A stretch of 64,000 nucleotides of DNA from Sulfuricurvum sp. (GCA_030694265.1 JAUXYP010000002.1:62001-126000), one strand, 5' to 3'; shown: positions 37,489 to 46,622, counted from the stretch's first letter. The notes: generated from the sequence alone by a model not told the origin. Made by a program: numbers and translations.

Positions 37489-38040
37489 ATGAAAGTTTCA
37501 CTCTCACATATACCCCACATATCGAGTCGAATAGCCGTAGATCTGAGTCGTAGTGGTCTTGTAACCATGACTCAAGGTTTGGAAGCAGCGGCAAAAGAGG
37601 CCGAGAAGATATTGGTTGAGAATGTTAAACGTGAAATGGCGCTTGAAGAAAAAGTCAATGAAATTGTGAATGCGAATGAAGAGCAAATTGATTATTATCT
37701 CGCGGATGAGCGTCAACTCTTTTTTATGATTAAGAAAAAATTAGCACCTGAATTTGATGTGATTCTATCGTATGAAGACAGATACTCAGACATTGCACAC
37801 AAAATTTTGGATGCCCTGTATGAAGAAGATTTGATCAAATATGACGTAAGTGAAAACCGCGTTAAAAATATCATTTACGATTCGATGACCAAATTCATAG
37901 CCGATGCAGGCGAAATTGAATCTGCAGTGTATGAAAAAATTAAAAGCTATAAGCGTCGTGTGATTCCGGGTACGGATGAGTATGAAATTTTGTATGAAAA
38001 ATTTTATAAAGATGAATTGGCGCGAAGAGGACTTGCGTAA
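37489..38040 (+). CDS. DUF507 family protein
   Basis: The 183-residue soluble protein appears to be a duplicated helical DUF507 unit: LSHIPHISSRIAVDLSRSG at the start, and a second half with LYEEDLIKYDVSENRVKNII. The family has no established function. In C. jejuni a homologue (Cj1495c) also lies directly before carA. Its stop overlaps the carA start by one base, so expression is coupled to pyrimidine and arginine precursor synthesis. Confidence 0.8.
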   Translation: MKVSLSHIPHISSRIAVDLSRSGLVTMTQGLEAAAKEAEKILVENVKREMALEEKVNEIVNANEEQIDYYLADERQLFFMIKKKLAPEFDVILSYEDRYSDIAHKILDALYEEDLIKYDVSENRVKNIIYDSMTKFIADAGEIESAVYEKIKSYKRRVIPGTDEYEILYEKFYKDELARRGLA

Positions 38041-39167
38041 TGCGTGATGTATGGATTTATCTAGAAAACGGGACCTACCTACAGGCTAAAAGCTTTGGAG
38101 CTGATACAACGAATGTTGGAGAAATTGTTTTCAACACGTCATTGACCGGATATCAAGAAATTATCTCTGATCCATCCTATGCGGGTCAGTTTATTACCTT
38201 TACCATGCCGGAAATCGGAAACGTTGGGGTGAACGATGAAGACATGGAGAGTGCTGCTGCCCACTGTAAAGGTGTTATTGTACGTCAATACCAAAGCGAG
38301 TATTCAAACTTTCGTGCTACTGAAGCACTCCATACATTTTTAGAAAAACACGGAGTAATCGGCATCTGCGATATCGATACTCGTTATTTGACAAAAATGT
38401 TGCGGACTGAGGGAGCAATGATGATGATTGCTTCTACGAAAGTCAGCGATAAATCTCAGCTCAAAGCACTCCTCGAAGCAGCTCCTCGTATTGAAGAAGT
38501 TAATTATATAGAAGAGGTAAGTACAAAAACTGCTTACCTCCATGAATCTGGAGTCTATGATCCGGTGACCTTTAAATACAATGAAGCGCCTAAAATAAAA
38601 GCGAAAATTGCGGCCATTGATTTTGGAGTTAAACGTAATATTCTAAATGAACTCACTCAAGTGGGGCTGGAAGTGAACGTTTATCCGAATACTTTTAGTG
38701 CTGATGATCTGATAGCACAATATGACGCACGTACTATTGATGGCGTTTTTCTCTCCAATGGCCCGGGTGATCCTTTGGTTCTTAAAAAAGAGCAAGATGA
38801 GATCAAAAAGCTTATCGCGCGTAAAATTCCTTTATTCGGTATCTGTTTAGGACATCAGCTATTGAGTATTGCACATGGGTACGATACACATAAGTTAAAG
38901 TTTGGTCATCATGGCGGTAATCATCCGGTTAAAAACGTAAAAACGGGGATGGTAGAGATAACAGCCCAAAATCATAATTACAATGTTCCTGAATCCGTTC
39001 GTGAAATTGCAGAGGTAACGCATGTTAATCTTTTCGATAATACAATCGAAGGGCTCAGCTATAAAACAGGTCCTGTTTTTTCGGTTCAACACCATCCGGA
39101 AGCAAGCCCTGGCCCAAAAGAGAGCCGTTACATCTTTGAAGATTTTTTAACACTTATTCAACGATAA
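38040..39167 (+). CDS. carA: Carbamoyl-phosphate synthase small subunit
   Basis: CarA hydrolyses glutamine to feed ammonia to CarB in carbamoyl phosphate synthesis. The 375-residue protein has an N-terminal CPSase_sm domain (GEIVFNTSLTGYQEIISDPS) and a C-terminal class I glutaminase with the nucleophile in FGICLGHQLLS and the dyad in SVQHHPEASPGP. carB is not adjacent. Confidence 0.96.
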   Translation: MRDVWIYLENGTYLQAKSFGADTTNVGEIVFNTSLTGYQEIISDPSYAGQFITFTMPEIGNVGVNDEDMESAAAHCKGVIVRQYQSEYSNFRATEALHTFLEKHGVIGICDIDTRYLTKMLRTEGAMMMIASTKVSDKSQLKALLEAAPRIEEVNYIEEVSTKTAYLHESGVYDPVTFKYNEAPKIKAKIAAIDFGVKRNILNELTQVGLEVNVYPNTFSADDLIAQYDARTIDGVFLSNGPGDPLVLKKEQDEIKKLIARKIPLFGICLGHQLLSIAHGYDTHKLKFGHHGGNHPVKNVKTGMVEITAQNHNYNVPESVREIAEVTHVNLFDNTIEGLSYKTGPVFSVQHHPEASPGPKESRYIFEDFLTLIQR

Positions 39168-39183
39168 AACTTTTTCTTTCTCC

Positions 39184-39203
39184 GCCGATTATTTTTAATC
39201 GGC
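39184..39203 (+). terminator. Hairpin after carA
   Basis: GCCGATTA and TAATCGGC form a perfect 8-bp stem with a TTTT loop, 17 bases after the carA stop. A T-rich stretch precedes it, and only short T-runs follow, so efficiency is uncertain. Confidence 0.5.
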
Positions 39204-39301
39204 TTCACAATTCTTTCACAATTCTTAAAAATATCACTAAGTTATCAAAGCAAGCAAAAAGATTAATAATTTAAGATTTATTAAATATTTGTATCGCTAT
39301 C

Positions 39302-39316
39302 ATTAGAGTGTCTAAT
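39302..39316. promoter_or_regulatory. Palindrome upstream of ccoN (distal)
   Basis: ATTAGA and TCTAAT form a perfect dyad separated by GTG, 74 bases before the ccoN ATG. The compact 15-base symmetry suggests a protein-binding site rather than an RNA hairpin. It does not match the FNR site TTGAT-N4-ATCAA. Confidence 0.35.
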
Positions 39317-39333
39317 AGCCTAGAACTGTTACA

Positions 39334-39353
39334 TTTGTGTTAAGAAACACAAA
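39334..39353. promoter_or_regulatory. Palindrome upstream of ccoN (proximal)
   Basis: TTTGTGTT and AACACAAA form an 8-bp perfect dyad around AAGA, ending 36 bases before the ccoN ATG. The TGTG/CACA core is reminiscent of CRP/FNR-superfamily sites. It could instead fold in the 5' leader of the transcript. The rest of 39168-39389 is AT-rich with no gene. Confidence 0.4.
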
Positions 39354-39389
39354 GAGGCTTTTATGCTTTGAATTTTAAGGGGGTTATAT

Positions 39390-40871
39390 ATGGAAAATCG
39401 TCCATTAGAGTACGACTATACAGTTGCCAAACTGTTTATGTACAATACTATATTTGTTGGTATCGTTGGTATGCTAGTTGGTGTTATTCTGGCTTGGCAG
39501 ATGGCATTTCCAGGTGTAAATACTTTTCTTGGTGTTAATTTAGCTGAATACACCAATTTTGGTCGTTTACGCCCACTACATACAGACAGTGTTATTTATG
39601 GATTTGTATTGAGTGGGGTCTGGTCTTCATGGTATTACATAGGTCAGCGTGTCTTAAAAGTATCGATGGCGGAATCAAAATTTTTGATGTTCGTAGGTAA
39701 GGCACACTTTTGGATATATATGGCAGCATCGATAGTGATTGTTATATCATTATTATTTGGTATCACAAGTTCAAAAGAGTATTCAGAATTTGAATGGCCT
39801 CTTGATGCGGGTATCGTTATTATTTGGGTTTTATGGGGTATTAGTATTTTTGGTTTGATCGGTATTCGCCGTGAAAAATCTCTGTACATCTCTATTTGGT
39901 ACTTTATCGCTACTTTTTTAGCGGTTGCTATGCTTCATATATTTAATAATGCAGAAGTACCAACTTGGTTAATAGCGCCTGGCGTTGGTTCGTGGTATCA
40001 CTCGGTTTCGATGTATGCAGGGACAAACGATGCTTTAGTTCAGTGGTGGTTCGGTCACAATGCGGTTGCCTTTGTACTTACTACACCGATTATTGCAATG
40101 ATTTATTACTTTTTACCAAAAGAGTCTGGTCAAGCTGTTTATTCGTATAAATTGTCTTTGCTTGCGTTTTGGGGATTGATGTTTGTATACCTTTGGGCAG
40201 GCGGACACCACTTGTTGTTCTCAACGGTCCCTGATTGGATGCAAACAATGGGTTCTGTATTTTCAGTTGTTTTGATCCTTCCATCATGGGGTTCTGCAAT
40301 CAATATGCTCCTTACAATGAAGGGTGAATGGCAGCAGGTTGCGGCAAGTCCACTAATCAAATTTATGATTATGGCTTCCACATTCTATATGTTCTCTACA
40401 TTGGAAGGTCCAATCCAAGCGATTAAATCCGTTAATGCTTTGGCGCACTTTACGGATTGGATTGTCGGTCACGTTCATGATGGTGCATTAGGTTGGGTTG
40501 GATTTATGGTTATTGCAGCAATGTTTCACATGGCTCCGCGTATTTTTAAACGTGAGATTTATTCTAAATCGTTGATGGGTACGCAATTTTGGATTCAAAC
40601 TCTTGGAGTTATCTTGTATTTCACATCAATGTGGATTGCGGGTATTACTCAAGGTATGATGTGGCGTGCTCATGATGAGTTTGGTAACCTCGCTTATTCA
40701 TTCATTGATACCGTTGCTGTATTACACCCATACTTTACAATCCGTGCGGTTGGTGGCACATTGTATTTAGTCGGTATGTTTATGTTTGCGTACAATATGT
40801 ACAAAACTATGACAAGCTCACGCGTAGTTGAAGAGAGTGAACTTCAAAACGCAACGCCTATGGGCGCATAA
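39390..40871 (+). CDS. ccoN: cbb3-type cytochrome c oxidase subunit I
   Basis: CcoN is the catalytic subunit that reduces oxygen at a haem b3-CuB centre. The 493-residue protein is polytopic. Haem and copper ligands sit in RLRPLHTDSVIYG, WWFGHNAVAF, WAGGHHLLFS and IVGHVHDGALGW. It is the first gene of the ccoNOQP operon, giving a high-affinity oxidase suited to microaerobic growth. AAGG-type sequence upstream of the ATG provides the ribosome-binding site. Confidence 0.97.
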   Translation: MENRPLEYDYTVAKLFMYNTIFVGIVGMLVGVILAWQMAFPGVNTFLGVNLAEYTNFGRLRPLHTDSVIYGFVLSGVWSSWYYIGQRVLKVSMAESKFLMFVGKAHFWIYMAASIVIVISLLFGITSSKEYSEFEWPLDAGIVIIWVLWGISIFGLIGIRREKSLYISIWYFIATFLAVAMLHIFNNAEVPTWLIAPGVGSWYHSVSMYAGTNDALVQWWFGHNAVAFVLTTPIIAMIYYFLPKESGQAVYSYKLSLLAFWGLMFVYLWAGGHHLLFSTVPDWMQTMGSVFSVVLILPSWGSAINMLLTMKGEWQQVAASPLIKFMIMASTFYMFSTLEGPIQAIKSVNALAHFTDWIVGHVHDGALGWVGFMVIAAMFHMAPRIFKREIYSKSLMGTQFWIQTLGVILYFTSMWIAGITQGMMWRAHDEFGNLAYSFIDTVAVLHPYFTIRAVGGTLYLVGMFMFAYNMYKTMTSSRVVEESELQNATPMGA

Positions 40872-40885
40872 TTAAGGAGGGGAAA

Positions 40886-41578
40886 ATGTTTCACTGGTTA
40901 GAAAAAAACCCGTTCTTTTTTGCGGTTGCTGTTTTCGTTGTTATCGCCTTTGCAGGTCTCGTTGAGATCCTGCCAAACTTTGCGCAAGCGTCTCGCCCGA
41001 TTGTTGGTGCGAAGCCGTATTCAACACTTGAGCTTACGGGTCGTCTTGTGTATATCAAAAACAGTTGTAATGCATGTCATTCACAGCTTATTCGTCCGTT
41101 TAAATCAGAGACAGACCGTTATGGTCATTATTCTACGAGTGGTGAATATGCATATGATCGTCCATTTCTTTGGGGTTCAAAACGTACAGGTCCAGATTTG
41201 ATGCGTGTAGGTAACTACCGTACAACAGACTGGCATGAAAATCACATGAGAAATCCTGCAGAGGTTGTGCCTGGTTCTATCATGCCAGCGTATACTTGGA
41301 TGTTTACCAATGTCGCGGATGTTGATACAGCCTATGCAGAGCAATTGACAATACAAAAACTATTTGGGGTTCCTTATAATGCGGAGCTTCCTATGGCGGA
41401 TGGTTCAAAAGCAACCGTTGCTTTAGCGGATACACTTGATGGTGCTCGTGCATCGGCTCTTGAAGAAGCAAAGCTTATTGCAGCCGATATGAAAGATCAA
41501 GGTGTTAAAGATGCAGTAGCAGCAGGTCAGGTTCCTGAAATTGTTGCGCTTATTGCGTATCTTAACCGATTGAAATAA
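40886..41578 (+). CDS. ccoO: cbb3-type cytochrome c oxidase monohaem subunit II
   Basis: The 230-residue protein has one N-terminal membrane anchor (FFFAVAVFVVIAFAGLVEIL) and a periplasmic cytochrome c domain with a single haem motif, CNACH, near residue 60. A distal Met ligand lies in PGSIMPAY. It passes electrons from CcoP to CcoN. Spacing to ccoN is 14 bases with a GGAGG-like site. Confidence 0.95.
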   Translation: MFHWLEKNPFFFAVAVFVVIAFAGLVEILPNFAQASRPIVGAKPYSTLELTGRLVYIKNSCNACHSQLIRPFKSETDRYGHYSTSGEYAYDRPFLWGSKRTGPDLMRVGNYRTTDWHENHMRNPAEVVPGSIMPAYTWMFTNVADVDTAYAEQLTIQKLFGVPYNAELPMADGSKATVALADTLDGARASALEEAKLIAADMKDQGVKDAVAAGQVPEIVALIAYLNRLK

Positions 41579-41587
41579 AGGATTAGC

Positions 41588-41794
41588 GTGGACATTGCAA
41601 CACTTCAGGCATATGGCTTTTTTTTCTTTACAGCCTTTATGGTGGTGATATTGTATTCGTACGTTTATCATCTTTACAGCTCACAGAAAAAGGGGACACG
41701 TGATTATGAGAAGTATGGCAATTTAGCGTTAAATGATGATATCACCGATCAACCGATCGAGATGATCTCAAAAGATGATGAGACAAAAAAGTAG
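41588..41794 (+). CDS. ccoQ: cbb3 oxidase small subunit CcoQ
   Basis: The 68-residue protein has a single membrane helix (YGFFFFTAFMVVILYSYVYHLY) followed by a charged cytoplasmic tail with KKGTRDYEKYGN, typical of CcoQ/FixQ. It starts with GTG at 41588, with AAAGGA upstream. It stabilises the oxidase complex in other bacteria. Confidence 0.88.
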   Translation: MDIATLQAYGFFFFTAFMVVILYSYVYHLYSSQKKGTRDYEKYGNLALNDDITDQPIEMISKDDETKK

Positions 41795-41803
41795 GAGGCA
41801 TAG

Positions 41804-42736
41804 ATGAATAAGACAGTATTAGCTGCTATTGCAGTGATCGTCGCAATGCTAGGCGCTACCTATCTGGCAGTTGGAACTGCTGGAGGTATTGGTGGCGATG
41901 GTGGTTTGGTTAACAAACTCGCTGTATTAGGCGCAGTTGTTCTCGTTATTGTAACGACATTTGTTGTTACTAAATATGTAAGACAAATGCAAAATGATAC
42001 TGCAAGCGGCAAGCTTGCGGATGAGAATTGGGATGGTATTGGAGAATACAAAAACGAACTTCCTTTTGGATGGGCGGTTATTTTTCTCGGTTCAATTGTT
42101 TGGGCAATATGGTATTTTCTTGCAGGATATCCGGTCAATTCATATTCACAAATCGGTGAGTACAATAAAGAAGTTACTGTACATGATGTGAAATTCAATG
42201 AGCAATATAAAAATATGGATGACGAAACACTTAAAGAGATGGGTGGATCGATTTTCATTGTACAATGTGCACCATGTCACGGGCTACAAGCAGATGGTCT
42301 GGGTGGTAAAGCGGCTGATTTGCATGAACGTATTTCTGCGGAATCCGTTAAGCATGTTCTGATGAACGGATCCAGTAATAATTTATTGGGAACAAGTATG
42401 CCAATGCCTGATCGCAACGGTTTATTGAACACCAATACAAATGCACTTATCACTGATGCAGAGATCGATGCAGTATCTAAATACGTTGCTGGCGGATTGA
42501 AAGCTACTGAAGGTGCTGATGTTTTCGCTGGAGCGTGTGCGGCATGTCATGGTGCTGATGGTAAAGGTATGGAAATGGTTGCTCCAAACATTGCAGAGAT
42601 GTCCCCAGCTATGATTGATATGGTTCTTAATCATGGTAAAAAAGGCGCTATGGGTACAATGCCGGCATTTACTAACCTAACTGAAGTTCAGCATAAAGCA
42701 GTGGATGCTTATGTTTCAAGCTTGAGTAAGAAATAA
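41804..42736 (+). CDS. ccoP: cbb3-type cytochrome c oxidase dihaem subunit III
   Basis: The 310-residue protein has two N-terminal membrane segments and two cytochrome c domains, with haem motifs CAPCH (about residue 155) and CAACH (about residue 247). Met ligands occur in TSMPMPD and GTMPAFT. It accepts electrons from soluble or membrane cytochromes and feeds CcoO. A second membrane segment, FGWAVIFLGSIVWAIWYFLA, follows the first short helix. Confidence 0.95.
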   Translation: MNKTVLAAIAVIVAMLGATYLAVGTAGGIGGDGGLVNKLAVLGAVVLVIVTTFVVTKYVRQMQNDTASGKLADENWDGIGEYKNELPFGWAVIFLGSIVWAIWYFLAGYPVNSYSQIGEYNKEVTVHDVKFNEQYKNMDDETLKEMGGSIFIVQCAPCHGLQADGLGGKAADLHERISAESVKHVLMNGSSNNLLGTSMPMPDRNGLLNTNTNALITDAEIDAVSKYVAGGLKATEGADVFAGACAACHGADGKGMEMVAPNIAEMSPAMIDMVLNHGKKGAMGTMPAFTNLTEVQHKAVDAYVSSLSKK

Positions 42737-42746
42737 GGGGCAGATA

Positions 42747-42953
42747 ATGGAAAATCGTAGTATATTTTCACTAGATGGCATCACGGGTATGTTGATCGCA
42801 GTTGTTTTATTGCTTTCTATCGTCGGGGTACTCACGTATCTCTCGATCGCGACCCAGAAAGCTAATGCAAGCAATTTTTATAAAATTGAAAATGAAAAAG
42901 AGATCAAGATGTTTAGCACTGAAAATGCTAAGCATGTTGTCGATGTAAAGTAA
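42747..42953 (+). CDS. DUF4006 family small membrane protein
   Basis: The 68-residue protein has one membrane helix (GMLIAVVLLLSIVGVLTYLS) between a short N-terminus and a charged tail. DUF4006 genes are found after ccoP in Campylobacterota, as here. A role in cbb3 oxidase assembly or stability is likely from position only. Confidence 0.8.
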   Translation: MENRSIFSLDGITGMLIAVVLLLSIVGVLTYLSIATQKANASNFYKIENEKEIKMFSTENAKHVVDVK

Positions 42954-42963
42954 GGAGTTTAGT

Positions 42964-43065
42964 ATGGCAAAGTACATGGATAAACTCATTGCACTTGGAT
43001 TAATAATCAGTGCTGTAGTAACATTATGGTCGGTTTTAACACCGAATCACCTTTTTGTCGGATAA
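42964..43065 (+). CDS. 33-residue membrane peptide in the cco operon
   Basis: An ATG preceded by TAAGGAG opens a 33-codon frame: MAKYMDKLIALGLIISAVVT continues with a hydrophobic Trp-containing stretch and ends HLFVG. It is a single predicted membrane helix, spaced 10 bases from both neighbouring genes, which looks like deliberate operon packing. It may correspond to a small conserved protein at this position in Campylobacter. Function is unknown; CcoH/CcoM-like assembly factors are of this size. Confidence 0.65.
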   Translation: MAKYMDKLIALGLIISAVVTLWSVLTPNHLFVG

Positions 43066-43074
43066 GGGTCTTTA

Positions 43075-43767
43075 TTGAACCTTTCACGAGGGCTAGCGGC
43101 CCTCGCACTACTAGGAACATTTTTTTCTTCCGTACATGCAGAATTTTTGTATAAAGACGAAGTTGTTAACAATCCGGAATTTACCAAGCAAATAGAAACA
43201 ATAGGCGCGGAGCTTAAAGCAAAAACGGGTGTTTCTCTTTATTTGGTGATGGTTCGTGATTTGGAAAACAATCAATCAATCAGTGATTTTGAAAAACGTA
43301 TTAGTGCGGAGACCAATAACTCCGGTGTGATAATGACGTTTGTTGAATTGCAAAAACAAGTTGATATCTTGGCGCGACCCGCGTCTTTATACAAAGATTT
43401 TAACAAAGCACAGATTCTTAGTCCTAATGCGACTTTTATCGGTGCAGTCGTGAGCAGCGTTATGTTTGCTCGCAGCATTGATGAAGCAAAAGAGTTACTG
43501 TCAAACAGCGGTGGAACGATACTGCCAATATTGGCAGAGCGGGCTAAGGGGGAGGATATTGTTAAAAAATATTCGGTTGGAATGTACAATGGGTATGCAG
43601 ATACGGCGGAACAAATCGCAGCTTCTAGAGGTCAAACGTTGAGTACCTCTGCCGGGACAGAGAGTCAGACGTTTATTGATATTTTGCGAGTAATATTTTA
43701 TGGTACGATCTTGATTGCGTTGGGCAAATATGTATGGGGTCGTTTTTTAAAAAAAAAGAGAGAGTAG
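43075..43767 (+). CDS. TPM-domain exported membrane-anchored protein
   Basis: The 230-residue protein starts at TTG 43075 (AAGGG 6 bases upstream). It has a signal peptide ending near SVHAEF, a TPM-like alpha/beta domain at about residues 30-140, and a C-terminal membrane helix (ILRVIFYGTILIALGKYVWG) with a Lys-rich end. TPM proteins bind metals or aid photosystem and respiratory complex repair in other systems. Its place between ccoP and FixH genes suggests work on the oxidase. Confidence 0.72.
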   Translation: MNLSRGLAALALLGTFFSSVHAEFLYKDEVVNNPEFTKQIETIGAELKAKTGVSLYLVMVRDLENNQSISDFEKRISAETNNSGVIMTFVELQKQVDILARPASLYKDFNKAQILSPNATFIGAVVSSVMFARSIDEAKELLSNSGGTILPILAERAKGEDIVKKYSVGMYNGYADTAEQIAASRGQTLSTSAGTESQTFIDILRVIFYGTILIALGKYVWGRFLKKKRE

Positions 43768-43775
43768 AGTGAAGC

Positions 43776-44285
43776 ATGATAAATAAAAATGCAGGCAAAA
43801 AATGGCCATGGATAATTGCTATATCAACGATCATTATTATCGGATTTGCAATTGCAACGATTAAAGTAGCGATTAATAATCCTGTTGAAATGTCGGAATA
43901 TGGGATGCAAAGTTACCATGAATATGATAATAACGTTAATGATATTATTAATGCTAAAATTGAATTTGATAAAAAATACAGCATAACTTTTTTGACTCCT
44001 CAAATTAGTGATAAGACATCTGTTATTACCTATGCGATCAAAGACAAATCAGGCAAGGCAATTGAGGATGCAAATATAAGTGTCGTGTTGACACGACCCG
44101 ATACGACCAAACTCGATATTGCACTGGATAAGCCAACAATTGAAAATGGAATTTATACTTTTAAAGCTATTGACTTGCCTAAAGCAGGGCGATGGGATAT
44201 TATGGCAAAAATTACGATTGGTAAAAACCAGCGCTATTATAACCTCAAGACTGATACCCGATATCCTAATACTATAGAGTTTTAA
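43776..44285 (+). CDS. FixH family protein
   Basis: The 169-residue protein has an N-terminal membrane anchor (WIIAISTIIIIGFAIATIKV) and a periplasmic beta-rich domain with NVNDIINAKIEFDKKY and DLPKAGRWDIMAKIT, like FixH/YtkA proteins. FixH (CcoH) associates with cbb3 oxidase during assembly. The stop overlaps the next gene's start by one base. Confidence 0.8.
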   Translation: MINKNAGKKWPWIIAISTIIIIGFAIATIKVAINNPVEMSEYGMQSYHEYDNNVNDIINAKIEFDKKYSITFLTPQISDKTSVITYAIKDKSGKAIEDANISVVLTRPDTTKLDIALDKPTIENGIYTFKAIDLPKAGRWDIMAKITIGKNQRYYNLKTDTRYPNTIEF

Positions 44286-46621
44286 TGCAACGTACCTGTG
44301 TCGTATTTCCGACATCGCGTGCGATTCGAAATGCCTTAGACGGGTGTAGTGAAGGTTTTTTACCTACTTTTATAGGAATGAGCGATTTTTTAGATCGTGT
44401 GATTCTCTCAAGCAATGTCATCGTTCCGGATGATGATTTACGACTTCTAGGTCTTCATGAGGCTTCTGACTTTTCTTCTTTTGCAAGTTTACACATTGAG
44501 CGTAACTTCTTTACTTTTATTCAAAACTCTCAGTACATATTTCGTTTTTTCGAAGAGCTTAGCGGTGAAATGGTGGACATCAGTGCTTTGGAACATGCGG
44601 ATATTTACGGAGAATACGAAGAGCATATTGCGATACTAAAACATCTTCTTCATCGTTACCGTGAGGTAGCAGTGGCGAATAGTTGGAGTGATCCGATTTT
44701 TGCCAAATCAACAGTGAATATTAATGAGGGTTACTTAAAAGAGTTTGATTTAATCACAGTACACGTTGAGGGGTATTTGAGCCGTTACGAACTCAGGGTT
44801 TTAGAAGCGTGTGCGGCAGTCGTTTCGCTTCAGTGTGTGTATCACGCGACAGCTTATAATGAAAAGATGTCGCAACGGTTGAGAGAATTATCACTGGAAA
44901 TAGAAGAGGGATATCGATCTGTATTTTCGTTAAGTACGTTGCAGATAATTGAATCTACTCCTCTTCATAAATTGAATCATGTTATGTGTGAGGTATTTCG
45001 TAATCGTTTAATACAAGTAGGCTTTGTAAAAGCGAAAATTGTACAGATGGTTGAAAGTGGTATTGATCCTCATAATATTGTGGTGGTGGTTCCTGATGAG
45101 CAGTTTGCGCAGTATTTGAGATTGTTTGATGAAGAGAACAATTTAAATTTTGCGATGGGGACTTCCATGAAGGATGACTCTACAATACGGACCATAGAAG
45201 CGATTGAACTTTATATGGATGAACACAGTGTTGAGAACAAAGCCCGTGTGTCAAAAGTATCCTCTGATTTGATTGATTGGGTTAAATCGCATTATTATCT
45301 TCCATTTAATTATGCCCATTTAGAATATCTGTGTGCGACTATGAGTGAGGGGACACAAAGTACCGATGTTAAAGAGATCCTATCGGAGGAATTAAATCGT
45401 TTTAAGCCTCTTTCTGGGGCATTAGGCGGTGTGGAGTTCAAATCAGCGATGCGAATTTTCTTTAACCGTGTCAAAAGCCGCTCAATTGATGATGTCGGCG
45501 GGGGCAAGATTACGGTTATGGGATTGTTGGAAACACGCGGCATGAGTTTCGATGGGGTGATTGTTGTTGATTTCAATGAGGGGTATGTTCCTCATCGAAG
45601 CCAAAAAGATCTTTTTTTGAATACACAAATACGCAAAATAGCCGACCTTCCGACAACTGCTGAGCGTGAATCCTTGCAAAAACATTATTATTGGATGTTG
45701 TTTAACCGTGCGAAAAAAGTGGCGATTTCCTGTATTCAAAATACGGAGTCGGTACCCTCACGCTTTTTATTGCAATTAGGGATTGAGAAGCGTGAAGCGC
45801 AAGTGGATTATGGAAGTGCTATTTTGCCTAAGCCTGTTTTTCAAGAGCGTAAAAAACGTCATATAGAAAGTCAATACGATTTTACTGCCTATCCTCTCTC
45901 AGCCAGTGGATTAAAAAGTTTTTTAACCTGCAAACGCCAATTTTATTACAAATACATTGAAAAAATAAAAGAACATGAAAAAGCGCAGGATCTCTCTCGA
46001 GAGCGTGAAATCGGAAATCGGCTGCATGGGGCACTGGAAAAAGTGTACGCGTCACGAGACCATTATGAAAGTCCCTTGGAAATCAAGGAGGCTTTAGGAA
46101 GTGCATTGCGCGAGTATGAGTTGCAAGATGTAATGCAGCGTTACGTGCAAGATTTATGGCTCGAAAAATTGACCCCTTTTTACAATCAGGAGAGTCAGCG
46201 TTTTATTCACGGGTCGCGAGTGGCCTATCGTGAAAAAGAGGGAGATGCTCTCGTTTGCGGTATACGTTTAACAGGACGAATTGATCGTATTGATCGAACG
46301 GTTGATGGGTTGGAAGTGCTTGATTATAAAACGGGTAAATACGCATCGACTTCCAGTGATGTGCGTGAGGATGATGTGGATTATCAATTGAGTATGTATG
46401 CACTTCTTGCGGCACCGTTGGGAACGGTGGTACGATGCGGGGTGTATGATCTGAATACGGGAAAAATCGAGTTCGAGCAATTTTTAGAGTCAAAAATACA
46501 AAAGCTCAAAGAGATCTTGCAAATGTTGGCCGAAAATACTCAATGGGTGTGGGATATGTGTGAGGATCTCAGTCGCTGTCGATATTGCCCTTATGCGACA
46601 CTGTGCGAGAGGGAGCTGTAA
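44285..46621 (+). CDS. addB: AddB-like exonuclease subunit with PD-(D/E)XK nuclease domain
   Basis: AddB works with AddA to process double-strand DNA ends for RecA loading. The 778-residue protein has a C-terminal RecB-family nuclease with VLDYKTGK. Four cysteines frame it: one in LTCKRQFYYKY and three in SRCRYCPYATLC, the pattern of the AddB 4Fe-4S cluster. The N-terminus starts CVVFPTSRAIRN and shows no Walker A motif. The stop is one base before the addA start. It is near rplM, as in C. jejuni. Confidence 0.85.
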   Translation: MQRTCVVFPTSRAIRNALDGCSEGFLPTFIGMSDFLDRVILSSNVIVPDDDLRLLGLHEASDFSSFASLHIERNFFTFIQNSQYIFRFFEELSGEMVDISALEHADIYGEYEEHIAILKHLLHRYREVAVANSWSDPIFAKSTVNINEGYLKEFDLITVHVEGYLSRYELRVLEACAAVVSLQCVYHATAYNEKMSQRLRELSLEIEEGYRSVFSLSTLQIIESTPLHKLNHVMCEVFRNRLIQVGFVKAKIVQMVESGIDPHNIVVVVPDEQFAQYLRLFDEENNLNFAMGTSMKDDSTIRTIEAIELYMDEHSVENKARVSKVSSDLIDWVKSHYYLPFNYAHLEYLCATMSEGTQSTDVKEILSEELNRFKPLSGALGGVEFKSAMRIFFNRVKSRSIDDVGGGKITVMGLLETRGMSFDGVIVVDFNEGYVPHRSQKDLFLNTQIRKIADLPTTAERESLQKHYYWMLFNRAKKVAISCIQNTESVPSRFLLQLGIEKREAQVDYGSAILPKPVFQERKKRHIESQYDFTAYPLSASGLKSFLTCKRQFYYKYIEKIKEHEKAQDLSREREIGNRLHGALEKVYASRDHYESPLEIKEALGSALREYELQDVMQRYVQDLWLEKLTPFYNQESQRFIHGSRVAYREKEGDALVCGIRLTGRIDRIDRTVDGLEVLDYKTGKYASTSSDVREDDVDYQLSMYALLAAPLGTVVRCGVYDLNTGKIEFEQFLESKIQKLKEILQMLAENTQWVWDMCEDLSRCRYCPYATLCEREL

Positions 46622-46622
46622 A

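Noticed and set aside
39334-39353. Second terminator for carA
   Set aside because: It lies 167 bases past the stop, has no T-run, and a closer hairpin at 39184-39203 already exists; an operator is more likely.
45482-45739. Antisense open frames inside addB, accC, ccoN and other genes
   Set aside because: They lie wholly within well-supported genes, lack ribosome-binding sites and family features, and read as shadows of the coding strand.
46560-46622. Longer AddA starting inside addB
   Set aside because: The extra 21 residues lack helicase similarity, and ATG 46623 directly follows the addB stop.
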